A DNA stretch of 49,223 bases from assembly GCF_016863615.1 (NCBI RefSeq), contig NZ_BOPF01000056.1, positions 1 to 49,223 of the forward strand, in the 5' to 3' direction. How positions within the stretch are numbered: position 1 is the first letter of the stretch; each line of letters opens with the position of its first letter. Origin of the DNA: Virgisporangium aliadipatigenens. GTDB taxonomy: Bacteria > Actinomycetota > Actinomycetes > Mycobacteriales > Micromonosporaceae. Positions 1 to 8,229 of the stretch are shown one piece after another. Under the pieces are notes generated by a model. It was not told the DNA's origin, did no database searches, and saw nothing but the letters and a program-made list of their open reading frames with translations. The translations under genes and the position numbers were made by a program.

Positions 1-969
1 ACCGAGGTTGCCCTCCTGGATCAGGTCCAGGAACGCCATGCCCCGTCCGGTGTAGCGCTTGGCGAGCGAGACGACCAGTCGGAGGTTGGCCTCGAGCAGG
101 TGGTTCTTCGCGCGTTCGCCGTCGCGGCCGATCCACTCGAGGTCGCGGCGCATCGGGTTCTGGATCTGCTCGCCGGCCTCCTCGGCGGCGCGCAGCCGCT
201 CGGCGGCGTACAGCCCGGCCTCGATCCGCTTGGCGAGCTCCACCTCCTGCTCGGCGTTGAGCAGCGGGACCTTGCCGATCTGCTTGAGGTACGCCCGGAC
301 GGAGTCGGCCGAGGCCGTCATCTCCGCGTCGCGGCGGGCCTGCTTGAGCGCCTCGGACTCCTCGTCGTCCCACGCGAAGTCGTCGTCGGCCTGGGCGTCG
401 GCCTCGGCCGCCTGGGCCACCTCCGCCGGCTCCTCGACAATCTCCTCGATCTCGACGGCCATCGCCTCGGCCTCGAGGTCGCCCTCACCCGGCTCCTCGC
501 CGGCGGGCGCACCGGGCTCGCCCGGCTTGGTGGCCTTGGCGGCGCCGGCCTTCGCGGGGGCCTTCGGCACCGGCCCCTTCGCGGCGGCCTTCGCCGGAGC
601 CGCGGGGGCGGCGCCCGCCGCCTTGCGGACCGGGGCCGCCTTCGCCGGCCGGGCGGCCGCCGCGTCACCGCTCTCGGCGGGCTTCGCCGGCGCGGAGGTG
701 CGCGCCGTCGCCGCCTTCGAGGCCGGGGTGGTGGCCCGTGCGGCGGACACGCGGCGGCGGCCGTTGGCCGAGTCGTCGACCACGATGTTGACGCTGGCCT
801 CGGCGAGGGCGCGCAGCAGCTTCTTCGCCTGAGCGGGGTTGACCCCCGAGTCCTCGACCGCGGCTGCAACCTCCGCCGACGTCACCTGCCCGCCGGCGGC
901 ATTGGCCCGCGCGATGAGTGCGTCTGCGAGTGAACGGATGTCGGCGCCAGTCTGGCGGGCAACTGTCAC
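1..969 (-). CDS. sigA: Principal RNA polymerase sigma factor, N-terminal 323 codons (cut by window edge)
   Basis: Primary sigma-70 factor (SigA/HrdB) that directs RNA polymerase to housekeeping promoters. The reading frame is open to base 1. It begins at GTG 969, preceded by a GGAAGG ribosome site. Residues 1-60 form a small helical domain (start [20 protein letters not shown]), followed by a long Ala/Lys/Pro-rich stretch and an acidic segment (about 60-200) typical of actinobacterial primary sigmas. Region 1.2 follows with [15 protein letters not shown], then region 2.1-2.2 with [20 protein letters not shown] and LIQEGNLG at the edge. Regions 2.3 to 4 lie outside the window. The gene is divergent from suhB. 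The match to the family is unambiguous; only the exact start is uncertain. Confidence 0.96.
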   Translation of the reverse strand, partial: MTVARQTGADIRSLADALIARANAAGGQVTSAEVAAAVEDSGVNPAQAKKLLRALAEASVNIVVDDSANGRRRVSAARATTPASKAATARTSAPAKPAESGDAAAARPAKAAPVRKAAGAAPAAPAKAAAKGPVPKAPAKAGAAKATKPGEPGAPAGEEPGEGDLEAEAMAVEIEEIVEEPAEVAQAAEADAQADDDFAWDDEESEALKQARRDAEMTASADSVRAYLKQIGKVPLLNAEQEVELAKRIEAGLYAAERLRAAEEAGEQIQNPMRRDLEWIGRDGERAKNHLLEANLRLVVSLAKRYTGRGMAFLDLIQEGNLG

Positions 970-1108
970 GAACGACCTTCCCGTGGCTTTCGTCGAGCGG
1001 AGCCGACCCGGTCGATCGCGCGGCAGGGCCGCAAAAGAGGGACCGGGTAGTTGTCACTGGCCCGCACGCTGTCGATCGGGGTGATCCCTGACATGCGGGC
1101 AGGGGTGA

Positions 1109-1114
1109 ATTGTA
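1109..1114 (-). promoter_or_regulatory. Candidate -10 box (TACAAT) for sigA
   Basis: Read on the minus strand, TACAAT is a near-consensus sigma-70 -10 hexamer in the gap upstream of sigA. It would give a leader of roughly 130 nt before GTG 969. No convincing -35 hexamer lies 17-18 bp further upstream, so the assignment rests on the -10 match alone. Confidence 0.35.
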
Positions 1115-1187
1115 ACGCCGTCAGCGGCGATCATCCGCCCGCGGCCACCCGGCGCGCGTCTGCGACGTGGTGTCAAGATTAGGCCCT

Positions 1188-1997
1188 GTGGCGACAGAAC
1201 CCGCGGAACTGCTCACCGTTGCTCTCGGCGTGGCGCGCGAAGCGGCCGACCTGGCCCTCCGAATGCGCACCGACGGAGTGACCGGAATCGATACAAAATC
1301 GACGATCACCGACGTGGTCACCGCTGCCGACAAGGCCGTGGAGGATCTGGTGAAGTCGTCGTTGCAGCAGCTCAGGCCGGGTGATGCGGTCCTCGGCGAG
1401 GAAACCGGAGGCGCCGCCGAGCCCTCGGCGGGCGGTGCCGTGCGGTGGATCGTCGACCCGATCGACGGGACGGTCAACTATCTCTACGGGTTGCCGCAGT
1501 ACGCCGTGTCGCTCGCGGCGGAGGTCGACGGCGTCGTGGTCGCCGGGGTCGTGCGCAATCCCGTCACGGGTCAGGAGTGGACGGCCGTCCGAGGCGGAGG
1601 CGCCTGGCGGGCCGGTCGGCGCCTCACCTGTTCGGCCCAGCGTGAACTCGGTCTCACGTTGATCGCGACCGGGTTCGGGTACGACGCGCGCCGGCGGGCC
1701 CATCAGGCCGCCGTGATTTCCAGGGTTCTCCCGAGGGTGCGCGACATCCGACGGTTCGGGGCGGCGTCGCTGGATCTGTGCCTGGCCGCCGAGGGCGCGG
1801 TCGACGCCTACTTCGAGAAGGGACTCGCCGCGTGGGACCGGGCGGCAGGGGGCCTCATCGCCGAGGAGGCGGGTCTGCGGGTCACCGGCCTACGCGGGGA
1901 GGGGCCGGGGCGCCGGTTCGTTCTGGCGGCGAATGAGGCCGTCTACGAAGAACTGCACGACCTGCTGGTCGAGGCCGACGCCGACGGCGGTCCCTGA
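1188..1997 (+). CDS. suhB: Inositol monophosphatase family protein
   Basis: Mg2+-dependent phosphatase of the IMPase/SuhB superfamily, hydrolysing inositol-1-phosphate or a related sugar phosphate; in actinobacteria it may feed phosphatidylinositol and mycothiol synthesis. The family metal-site motifs are all present: GEET at about residue 70, WIVDPIDGTVN at 87-97 (Asp90, Asp93) and AAWDRAAGG near the C-terminus with a following EEAG. Length is 269 aa, normal for the family. GTG 1188 was chosen over the longer frame from GTG 1167 because conserved sequence starts there and AAGATT lies 7 nt upstream, like a leaderless -10 box. It ends 8 bp from the convergent LytR_C gene. Exact substrate is not shown by sequence. 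Confidence 0.9.
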   Translation: MATEPAELLTVALGVAREAADLALRMRTDGVTGIDTKSTITDVVTAADKAVEDLVKSSLQQLRPGDAVLGEETGGAAEPSAGGAVRWIVDPIDGTVNYLYGLPQYAVSLAAEVDGVVVAGVVRNPVTGQEWTAVRGGGAWRAGRRLTCSAQRELGLTLIATGFGYDARRRAHQAAVISRVLPRVRDIRRFGAASLDLCLAAEGAVDAYFEKGLAAWDRAAGGLIAEEAGLRVTGLRGEGPGRRFVLAANEAVYEELHDLLVEADADGGP

Positions 1998-2005
1998 CGG
2001 GCGCG

Positions 2006-2536
2006 TCACTTCGCGTTGGCGTCGCAGGTGCCCTCGGGCAGCGGCGGGTTGCCGGCGACGGCCAGCGCCTGGTTGCTCTCGGTGAAGCTGCCCAGCTGCT
2101 TGAACTTGGTGCCGACGACGACGTCGATCACGTCGTCCTTGCGGTTGATGTCGAACGCGAGCTTGGCCTCATTGAGGAAGTAGGCGTTGACCAACCAGGC
2201 GGCGCCCACCTGCGAGGGCCCGTACCGGATGACGGCCACGTCGGTGACCTTCTTGCCCTCGGACTTCTCCTCGACGACCTGCACCTTGCGGCTGCGGAAC
2301 GCCTCGGCGACCTGCGAGGCCAGGGACGACGTGTCGGTGCCGTTGAGCACCCGGACCTTGATCTGGTCGGCGGTGCTGGGCAGCTTCAGATTCACCGGAA
2401 CGGCGTTGGCCGCACAGCCCTCCGCCCGCGTGTCGTCGGCCTGCCGGTCCTTGACGATGGCTACGGCGACGAGCACCGTGGCGCATACGACGAGCACACC
2501 GATGACGATGAGTGCCCTCAGGCGCGCCAGGCTCAC
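2006..2536 (-). CDS. Membrane-anchored LytR C-terminal domain protein
   Basis: Secreted-side envelope protein with one N-terminal membrane anchor (about residues 6-27, LIVIGVLVVCATVLVAVAIV) and a LytR_C domain (about 55-145) starting IKVRVLNGT, the usual entry motif of that domain. It lacks the LytR-CpsA-Psr catalytic domain, so it is not a cell-wall ligase itself. Its counterpart in the syntenic M. tuberculosis block is Rv2700 (cell envelope integrity, cei, from memory). The start GTG 2536 lies 9 nt behind a GGGGAG site; TTG 2545 and GTG 2542 are in frame but too close to it. A CAANAV-type segment follows the anchor. Function is inferred only as envelope maintenance. Confidence 0.8.
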   Translation of the reverse strand: MSLARLRALIVIGVLVVCATVLVAVAIVKDRQADDTRAEGCAANAVPVNLKLPSTADQIKVRVLNGTDTSSLASQVAEAFRSRKVQVVEEKSEGKKVTDVAVIRYGPSQVGAAWLVNAYFLNEAKLAFDINRKDDVIDVVVGTKFKQLGSFTESNQALAVAGNPPLPEGTCDANAK

Positions 2537-2874
2537 TCCCACCAACTCCCCGTCCGAGCCAGGTTTTCCTGTCTGAACCCGGGCCGTTAACCGCCGAGGG
2601 TAGCGGGTACCCGGAAAAGCGCCAGATCAACCCCCGGCGCGCCGATGGCCCGCAACCCCTGTCGTGCTTCTAACGTTGTCCACCCCGGGCTGGTGTCGAC
2701 TGAGTCACATCGGTAACAAATTGAGGTCCGGGGGCGTACATTTCTCAGACTTCGCCGGTAAGGTGCGCGCGCACGTCGGCTAATAGCAGCGGGACGGGCA
2801 CCGAATCCGCGACCAGCGGTGTTACACCGGGGGACACCACCCGGCGCAGATCGACATAGGAGAGTGAAGAACCG
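2537..2874. other. Divergent intergenic region, no gene seen
   Basis: This gap of about 340 bp separates the leftward LytR_C gene from the rightward DUF4193 gene and must carry promoters for both. No ORF with coding character was found. Possible -10-like boxes are TACCCT on the minus strand at 2602-2597 and TAATAG on the plus strand at 2781-2786; neither has a good -35 partner. The segment 2701-2750 is clearly more AT-rich than its surroundings. Confidence 0.5.
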
Positions 2875-3171
2875 ATGGCCACCGACTACGACGCCCCCAG
2901 GCGTGACGAGGTCGACCTCGGCGAGGACAGCCTTGAGGAGTTGAAGTCCCGGCGGGTTGACGCACAGTCGGCCATCGTGGACGTCGACGAGACCGAGGTC
3001 GCCGAGACCTTTGAACTACCCGGCGCCGACCTGGCTGACGAGGAGCTGAGTGTGCGGGTCGTGCCGATGCAGGCCGACGAGTTCCGCTGCTCGCGTTGCT
3101 TCCTCGTGCACCACCGCAGCCAGCTCGCCGCCGAGCGCAACGGGGAGTACATCTGCCGCGAGTGTGCCTGA
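2875..3171 (+). CDS. DUF4193 small zinc-ribbon protein
   Basis: A 98-aa acidic protein of the actinobacterial DUF4193 family. The N-terminal two thirds is rich in Asp/Glu. The C-terminal part carries a CSRC...CREC pair of Cys-x2-Cys knuckles (residues about 77-97) that should bind one zinc ion. ATG 2875 has a TAGGAGAG ribosome site 8 nt upstream. Its M. tuberculosis counterpart in the same order would be Rv2699c. Role unknown; proteins of this shape are often nucleic-acid or RNA-polymerase associated, but nothing in the sequence proves that. Just after the stop, 3172-3195 can form a short stem (CCGTTTGGC with GCCAACGG) without a U-tract. Confidence 0.85.
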   Translation: MATDYDAPRRDEVDLGEDSLEELKSRRVDAQSAIVDVDETEVAETFELPGADLADEELSVRVVPMQADEFRCSRCFLVHHRSQLAAERNGEYICRECA

Positions 3172-3240
3172 CCGTTTGGCGTGACCGGCCAACGGGCACA
3201 CACCGAACCACCCGCACCTGATTGACGGGAGGCAACGGCG

Positions 3241-4011
3241 ATGACCCCACCGGACCGCGATCCTGAGGTGACCGACGCGGTAACGGAGCTTGTCGAGGAG
3301 GACGTCGAGCCGGCCAGGCGGCGCAAGCTGCTCGGCCGGCTCGTGCGCGCTCAGGCGAAGACGCGGGGCTTCGTCGGCACGCTCAGCCCGCGGGCGGCTG
3401 TCCGATGGATGACACAGGCCATCACCGATGTCGCCCCGCACCTACCGATCCGCGACCTGGAGACGTTGCGCAGGCACCACAACGGCAAGTCCGGGGACGA
3501 GCTCGCCGACCGCCTGATCCGCAACGCCGCCCGGGCCACGGCCGGTATCGGCGCCACCGGTGGCGGGGTCGCCGCGATCGAGTGGGTGGTCACCCCGGCC
3601 CTGCTGACCGCGCCGGTCCTGCTGGCCGCGGAGACCGTCGCGGTCGTCGCCATCGAGATCAAGCTCATCGGGGAACTGCACGAGGTCTACGGACAACCGG
3701 TACCGGGCAAGCCGACGGAACGCGCGGTCGCCCTCGTACAGGCGTGGGCACAGCGCCGCGGCGTCAACCCGCTGGCACCGGGACGCGGCATCGCGGCCGC
3801 GCTCGGGACGGCCGCGCGCAAGGAACTGCGCGAAAGGCTGGCCAAACGGTTCGGCCGGAACCTCACGACGTTGGGGCCGCTGATGACCGGTGCCGTGGTG
3901 GCCGGCGTGCTCAACCGGCGGGCGACGCTCCATCTCGCTGAAGAGGTGCAGCGGGACCTGCGGAAGAGCCGCCGAGCGCTGCCGCCAGGAGGCCGGGACG
4001 GCGGGAGCTGA
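3241..4011 (+). CDS. Conserved hypothetical protein with hydrophobic glycine-rich core
   Basis: A 256-aa protein I do not recognise with confidence. The first 50 residues are charged and basic ([17 protein letters not shown]). Residues about 95-145 form a Gly/Ala-rich hydrophobic stretch containing [20 protein letters not shown] and a following [20 protein letters not shown], weakly like the amphipathic core of EcsC-type proteins. The C-terminal third is basic. ATG 3241 follows a GGGAGG site. It is probably co-transcribed with DUF4193 (69-bp gap). The last 101 bp overlap the end of the convergent DUF3093 gene, so both C-termini are encoded on opposite strands of the same DNA. Confidence 0.7.
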   Translation: MTPPDRDPEVTDAVTELVEEDVEPARRRKLLGRLVRAQAKTRGFVGTLSPRAAVRWMTQAITDVAPHLPIRDLETLRRHHNGKSGDELADRLIRNAARATAGIGATGGGVAAIEWVVTPALLTAPVLLAAETVAVVAIEIKLIGELHEVYGQPVPGKPTERAVALVQAWAQRRGVNPLAPGRGIAAALGTAARKELRERLAKRFGRNLTTLGPLMTGAVVAGVLNRRATLHLAEEVQRDLRKSRRALPPGGRDGGS

Positions 4012-4405
4012 TCACCCAGTAGGGCGTGGGGTCGGCCGGGTCGTCGAGCACGATCTGCACGGCGCCGCCGATCCACGGCCGCTGGATCACGAACGCGAGC
4101 GGATCGGCGTGCGGCCCCAGCAGGTCGCGGCGGGCGTCCGCGTCCAGCGCAACGGCCTCCGCGATGAACTCCCGCGGCAGCCGGGCGTCGTCGACCCGCA
4201 GCTCGGCGTCGTCGACTTCGATGTCGATGCGGCCCAGCCGCCACAGCGCGTAGAGCACCAGCGGCACCAGGACCGCGTACGGCACGTAGGTCAGGACGCC
4301 GGGCCGGCCGAGGAAGATCTCCGCCGCCATCATGCCGGCCAGGGCCAGCGCGGCGAGCCACCACCACCACGGCACGGTGAGCCGTTCGCGGTAGGGGGAA
4401 TCCAT
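3911..4405 (-). CDS. DUF3093 two-helix membrane protein
   Basis: A 164-aa member of the actinobacterial DUF3093 family. After [16 protein letters not shown] come two membrane helices (about residues 13-30 and 39-57), then a cytoplasmic or periplasmic domain with the family-typical [20 protein letters not shown] and [19 protein letters not shown] segments. The counterpart in the M. tuberculosis order is Rv2698. ATG 4405 has no ribosome site but has TACCCT 6 nt upstream, so the mRNA is probably leaderless. It is divergent from dut. The C-terminal 33 codons, a low-complexity Gly/Ser/Ala tail, overlap the end of the convergent upstream gene. Confidence 0.82.
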   Translation of the reverse strand: MDSPYRERLTVPWWWWLAALALAGMMAAEIFLGRPGVLTYVPYAVLVPLVLYALWRLGRIDIEVDDAELRVDDARLPREFIAEAVALDADARRDLLGPHADPLAFVIQRPWIGGAVQIVLDDPADPTPYWVISSRRPGLLAAALGGSSAGPAAPLQRDGASPAG

Positions 4406-4411
4406 ACCGAG

Positions 4412-4417
4412 AGGGTA
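4412..4417 (-). promoter_or_regulatory. Leaderless-type -10 box (TACCCT) for DUF3093
   Basis: TACCCT on the minus strand fits the actinobacterial TANNNT -10 pattern and lies 6 nt before ATG 4405, which has no Shine-Dalgarno sequence. Transcription would start at or next to the start codon. Confidence 0.45.
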
Positions 4418-4474
4418 CGCGTGCCCAGGCGCGGGCGACCGGGCAGGATAGGGGCGACCAGAAGGAGAACTCCG

Positions 4475-4945
4475 TTGACCGAGACCCCCGTCGCGGTGGC
4501 CGTGCGGCGCCTGGACCCGCATCTGCCGCTGCCCGCTTACGCCCACCCGGGCGACGCGGGAGCCGACCTTTACGCCGCGCGCGATGTGGAGCTGGCGCCC
4601 GGTGAACGCGTTCTCGTCCCGACCGGGATCGCGATCGCACTGCCGGAGGGCTACGTGGGACTGGTGCACCCGCGCTCGGGACTGGCGGCGCGGCTGGGCG
4701 TCACGGTCCTCAACGCGCCGGGCACCGTCGACGCCGGCTACCGCGGGGAGATCCTGGTCAACCTGGTCAATCACGACCGCGCTAACGTGGCGAAGATCTC
4801 CCGTGGTGACCGGATCGCGCAACTGGTCGTTCAGCGGGTGGAGCGGGCGGTTTTCACCGTCGCCGACGAGTTGACCACGAGCAGTCGCGGCGCGGGCGGA
4901 CACGGGTCCACGGGTGGGCAGGCCGATTTGGAGGCAGTTCAGTGA
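4475..4945 (+). CDS. dut: dUTP diphosphatase (dUTPase)
   Basis: Trimeric dUTPase that hydrolyses dUTP to dUMP and pyrophosphate, keeping uracil out of DNA and supplying dUMP for thymidylate synthesis. All five family motifs are visible: I DAGADLYA (about 27-34), [22 protein letters not shown] (with the catalytic Asp), [12 protein letters not shown] and [11 protein letters not shown] at the flexible C-terminus. Length 156 aa is normal. The TTG start at 4475 is set by the GAAGGAG site 7 nt upstream. The stop overlaps the DUF3710 start by 4 bp (GTGA), so the two are translationally coupled. Confidence 0.96.
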   Translation: MTETPVAVAVRRLDPHLPLPAYAHPGDAGADLYAARDVELAPGERVLVPTGIAIALPEGYVGLVHPRSGLAARLGVTVLNAPGTVDAGYRGEILVNLVNHDRANVAKISRGDRIAQLVVQRVERAVFTVADELTTSSRGAGGHGSTGGQADLEAVQ

Positions 4946-5661
4946 TCTTCTCGCGGAAGAAGGCGGACAAGGGCAGGCACACCGCCCGCCGCCGCGAGCG
5001 GGACGACGTCGACACCGGGCCGGACGAGGAGGCGCCGAGCTCCGGGCGTTCCACCGGACCGTATGACGTGTCCGAGGCGCCGAAGGACGGCGACCGCATC
5101 GACCTCGGCGGACTCAAGGTCCCCGTCCCCTCGGGCGTGGAGCTGCGGGTGCAGGCCGACCCCGACGGACAGATCCAGAACGTCCTGCTCGCTGCCGACG
5201 ACAGCCTGCTGCAGCTCGGCGCCTTCGCGGCACCGCGCACCGAGGGCATCTGGGACGAGGTCCGCGAGGACATCAAGGAGCAGCTGGTCCAGGACGGCGC
5301 GTCGGCGGACGAGATCGACGGCCCGTACGGCGTCGAGCTGCGCGGCCGCGTGCGGACGCCGGAGGGGACCACGGAGATCCGCTTCGTCGGCATCGACGGG
5401 CCGCGCTGGATGGTCCGCGCGGTGTATCAGGGCCGCGCGGCGAGCGACCCGGCGGCGGCCGCACCGCTCGACGCCGTCCTCGAAGGACTGGTGGTCGACC
5501 GGGGCCACGAGGCGATGCCGGTGCGCGATCCGCTGCCGCTGCGCCTGCCCCGCGAGATGCACGAGCAGGCCGGCGTGACCGCCCCGGAGGAGGCGCCCGC
5601 GGCGCCCGCCGCCGAGACGCCCGCGCCGCGCAAGCGTCCCTCGCCGCGGCCGCGTCGGTAG
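4942..5661 (+). CDS. DUF3710 protein
   Basis: A 239-aa soluble protein of the DUF3710 family, which usually sits beside dut in actinobacteria (Rv2696c in M. tuberculosis order). The first 60 residues are charged and likely disordered ([20 protein letters not shown]). The conserved domain runs from about residue 60 to 200 and includes [20 protein letters not shown], a [20 protein letters not shown] helix and the [16 protein letters not shown] segment. The tail is Pro/Ala/Lys-rich. Start GTG 4942 overlaps the dut stop. No enzymatic motif is visible and no function is established to my knowledge. Confidence 0.87.
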   Translation: MIFSRKKADKGRHTARRRERDDVDTGPDEEAPSSGRSTGPYDVSEAPKDGDRIDLGGLKVPVPSGVELRVQADPDGQIQNVLLAADDSLLQLGAFAAPRTEGIWDEVREDIKEQLVQDGASADEIDGPYGVELRGRVRTPEGTTEIRFVGIDGPRWMVRAVYQGRAASDPAAAAPLDAVLEGLVVDRGHEAMPVRDPLPLRLPREMHEQAGVTAPEEAPAAPAAETPAPRKRPSPRPRR

Positions 5662-5736
5662 GGCTGTTCACGACGGGCGGCACCGCGCGCCATGATGGTG
5701 ACGGTGCCGCCCGCGCGAGGAGATGACCACGCCGCC

Positions 5737-6111
5737 ATGCCGAACCCACAGAATCCGATGAGCCGGTTCTTCCGGCGCATCTTCGCCAGTGAGGCGGAGC
5801 TGGACGCCGAGGAGCTCCAGCGCGACGCCGCCGAATCGGGCAGCACCCCCGCATGTGACGCACGGCGGGGCGAATTGTGCAGTGTCACCGGCCGGCTGCG
5901 AACGGTGGTCTACACTCCTCGCACCACGCTGCCGACACTCGAGGCCGAGCTGTACGACGGAAGCGACCTGGTGACGCTCGTCTGGCTGGGTCGCCGGCAC
6001 ATCCCCGGTATCCAGCCCGGTGCGTCGTTGACCGCGCGTGGTCGCATCGCGCTACGAGATCACCGTAAGGTCATCTACAACCCGTACTACGAGCTGGAAG
6101 CGACCTCATGA
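5737..6111 (+). CDS. OB-fold nucleic-acid-binding domain protein
   Basis: Small protein (124 aa from this start) with an OB-fold: VTGRLRTVVYTPR begins strand 1, then LEAELYDGSDLVTLVWLGRR, GIQPGASLTARGRI and a C-terminal KVIYNPYYELE, as in the actinobacterial OB-fold family next to dut (Rv2694c position). Such domains bind single-stranded nucleic acid. The start is uncertain: GAGGAG at 5717-5722 lies 14 nt before ATG 5737; ATG 5758 and the longer ATG 5692 are alternatives, and homology starts only near MSRFFRRIFASEAELDAEEL. Its stop overlaps the next start (ATGA). Confidence 0.83.
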   Translation: MPNPQNPMSRFFRRIFASEAELDAEELQRDAAESGSTPACDARRGELCSVTGRLRTVVYTPRTTLPTLEAELYDGSDLVTLVWLGRRHIPGIQPGASLTARGRIALRDHRKVIYNPYYELEATS

Positions 6112-6764
6112 CGCGGCCCGAACCGACGACGGAGACCTCCGTCCCCCTCGAGGAACAGCCCGAGCCGTCCTTCTCCGAACAGCTCTCCGAACAGCTCGGC
6201 GGCTGGCGCGGGCTGGTCGAGTCGAGCATCCCGGTGACCGTGTTCGTCATCGCGAACATGGTGTGGGAGCTGCGCCCCGCCGTCATCGTGGCGGTCGCGT
6301 CGGGCCTGCTCATCGGGGCGTTCCGGCTGGCCCGCAAGCAGCCGGTGCGGCACGCCGTCAACGGCCTGTTCGGGATCTTCCTGGGCGCTTTTCTCGCCTG
6401 GCGCAGCGGCGAGGCGCGGGACTTCTACCTCCCCGGCATCCTGATCAGCACCGGCTACACCATCGCGATGCTGATCTCGGTGGCCCTTCGCTGGCCGATC
6501 GTGGGCTACGTGTGGTCCGTGGTGGTAGACGGGGGCCGCACGCGCTGGCGGGACGAGCCGGTGCTGCTGAAGACGTTCAGCAAGCTGACCGTGATCTGGG
6601 CGGTCGTGTACTTCCTGAAGGTCGGCGCCCAGGCCCTGCTGTACCTCGCGCACAAGGACGACCTGCTGGGCATCGCCCGGCTCGTGCTGGGCTGGCCGCC
6701 CTACGCGCTGCTGCTGGCGTTCACGGCTTGGTACGCGCGGCGGGTGACCCGCCAACTGGCCTAG
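6108..6764 (+). CDS. DUF3159 polytopic membrane protein
   Basis: A 218-aa integral membrane protein of the DUF3159 family (Rv2693c position). A charged 30-residue N-terminus containing a repeated FSEQLSEQL is followed by about five to six hydrophobic helices between residues 40 and 215, with basic loops (RLARKQPVRHAV, RTRWRDEPVL). ATG 6108 overlaps the stop of the OB-fold gene by 4 bp, so the four genes dut to DUF3159 look like one operon. The last 44 bp overlap the convergent ceoC gene. Family function unknown; the recurrent neighbourhood with TrkA subunits suggests, but does not prove, a role in ion or envelope homeostasis. Confidence 0.87.
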   Translation: MTRPEPTTETSVPLEEQPEPSFSEQLSEQLGGWRGLVESSIPVTVFVIANMVWELRPAVIVAVASGLLIGAFRLARKQPVRHAVNGLFGIFLGAFLAWRSGEARDFYLPGILISTGYTIAMLISVALRWPIVGYVWSVVVDGGRTRWRDEPVLLKTFSKLTVIWAVVYFLKVGAQALLYLAHKDDLLGIARLVLGWPPYALLLAFTAWYARRVTRQLA

Positions 6765-7455
6765 GCGGCGACGAGTTCCGGGTGCGCTCGACGCTGTCGG
6801 CCCCCAGGATCACCGCCCGCACCCCGTCCTCGACCTCGGACGTGCAGACGAAGACCAGTTCGTCGCCGGCCTCCAGCGGGTCGTCGGGGCTCGGCACCAG
6901 CACCCGCTTGCCGCGCAGGATCGCCACCAGCGCCGAGTCGCGCGGCAGCGGCACGTCCCGCACGGGATGACCGACGAACGGCGCCGTCTCCGGCAGCGTG
7001 ATCTCGACCAGGTTGGCCTCGCTCTGCCGGAACGTCATCAGCCGCACCAGGTCGCCCACGGTCACCGCCTCCTCGACGAGGGCGGCCATCAGGCGCGGCT
7101 TGGAGACGGAGACGTCGACGCCCCACTGCTCGTTGAAGAGCCACTCGTTCTCGGCGCGGTTGACCCGGGCCACCACGCGGGCCACGGCGAACTCCGTCTT
7201 CGCCAGCAGCGACACCACCAGGTTGACCTTGTCGTCGCCGGTGGCCGCCACGACCACGTCGCAGCCGGACAGGTCGGCCTCCTGGAGGCTGGACAGCTCG
7301 CACGCGTCGGCGAGGATCCACTCGGCCTGCGGGACCCGTTCGGGGCGGACCATGCTGGCCTGGCGCTCGATGAGCATCACCTGGTGCCCGTTGTCGATCA
7401 GTTCCTGGGCGATGGAGCGGCCCACGTTGCCGGCTCCCGCGATCGCGATCCTCAT
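6721..7455 (-). CDS. ceoC: TrkA-type potassium channel/transporter regulatory subunit
   Basis: Cytosolic RCK protein with an N-terminal Rossmann NAD-binding domain (MRIAIAGAGNVGRSIAQELI; GxGxxG at residues 7-12) and a C-terminal TrkA_C domain (about 135-215) with VEITLPETAPFVGHPVRDVP. Such subunits gate potassium transporters in response to NAD(H), ATP or c-di-AMP. 244 aa, normal for single-RCK proteins. It is translationally coupled to ceoB (ATGA overlap at 7452-7455). No TrkH/KtrB pore gene is adjacent; the divergent KimA-like permease is the only nearby candidate partner. A 25-residue Ser/Pro tail is variable. Confidence 0.9.
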   Translation of the reverse strand: MRIAIAGAGNVGRSIAQELIDNGHQVMLIERQASMVRPERVPQAEWILADACELSSLQEADLSGCDVVVAATGDDKVNLVVSLLAKTEFAVARVVARVNRAENEWLFNEQWGVDVSVSKPRLMAALVEEAVTVGDLVRLMTFRQSEANLVEITLPETAPFVGHPVRDVPLPRDSALVAILRGKRVLVPSPDDPLEAGDELVFVCTSEVEDGVRAVILGADSVERTRNSSPPRPVGGSPAARTKP

Positions 7456-8120
7456 GCGGGCTTCTCCTCGGGCGTGGCCGCGCCGGTCTGCAGCACGGTC
7501 GGCACCATGTCATCGGTGACGAGCATGAATACCTGATCCCCGTCCTGCAACGCCATCGAGGGGGTGGGCAGCACGCCGAGCCCGAACCGCATGACGTACG
7601 CCACGCGGGCGCCGGTGGCCTCCTCGAGGGCGCGCAGCGGCTTGCCGACCCAGCCGTTGTGCACCGCCATCTCGATGATGGAGACCTTGCCGGTGGGCTC
7701 GCGCCAGACCTCGGTGGTGTCGTCGCGCACGATGTGACGCAGCATCCGGTCGGCCGTCCACCGCACCGTGGCGACCGTGGGGATGCCGAGCCGCTCGTAC
7801 ACCTCGGCGCGCTTGGCGTCGTAGATGCGGGCGACGACGCGCTGGACGCCGAACGTCTCGCGGGCCACCCGGGCACCGATGATGTTGGAGTTGTCGCCGT
7901 TGGAGACGGCCGCGAAGGCGTCGGCGCGTTCGATGCCGGCGGAGATCAGCACCTCCCGGTCGAAGCCGACCCCGGTCACTGTCAGTCCCCGGTACTCGGA
8001 GCCGAGACGCCGGAACGCGTCCGGGTTGACGTCGATCATCGCGACGGTGTGGCCGCGCGCCTCAAGGCTTTGGGCGAGGGTCGAACCAACCCGACCACAG
8101 CCCATGATCACCACGTGCAC
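7452..8120 (-). CDS. ceoB: TrkA-type potassium transporter regulatory subunit
   Basis: Second RCK subunit, first gene of the ceoBC pair. The N-terminal Rossmann motif is VHVVIMGCGRVGSTLAQSLE and the acidic end of strand 2 is MIDVNPDAF. The TrkA_C part starts near KVSIIEMAVHNGWVGKPLRA and ends with DGDQVFMLV. The start GTG 8120 is preferred over the in-frame GTG 8135 because AAAGGGA lies 5 nt upstream of it and conserved sequence begins there. It is probably a heteromeric partner of CeoC. The gap to the divergent permease is about 110 bp and carries both promoters. Confidence 0.9.
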   Translation of the reverse strand: MHVVIMGCGRVGSTLAQSLEARGHTVAMIDVNPDAFRRLGSEYRGLTVTGVGFDREVLISAGIERADAFAAVSNGDNSNIIGARVARETFGVQRVVARIYDAKRAEVYERLGIPTVATVRWTADRMLRHIVRDDTTEVWREPTGKVSIIEMAVHNGWVGKPLRALEEATGARVAYVMRFGLGVLPTPSMALQDGDQVFMLVTDDMVPTVLQTGAATPEEKPA

Positions 8121-8215
8121 TCGGGTCCCTTTCACGGTGCGTCAGTGCCACGGGTGAGCATGACATGCCGTGGCGATACCGGGGTGGTCGGGCGGAGGAG
8201 TCGCCGGGACAGCCG

Positions 8216-8221
8216 TACCCT
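8216..8221 (+). promoter_or_regulatory. Leaderless-type -10 box (TACCCT) for the KimA-like permease
   Basis: TACCCT lies 8 nt before GTG 8230, which has no Shine-Dalgarno sequence. The same hexamer stands before the leaderless DUF3093 start. Confidence 0.4.
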
Positions 8222-8229
8222 TGAAGCCC

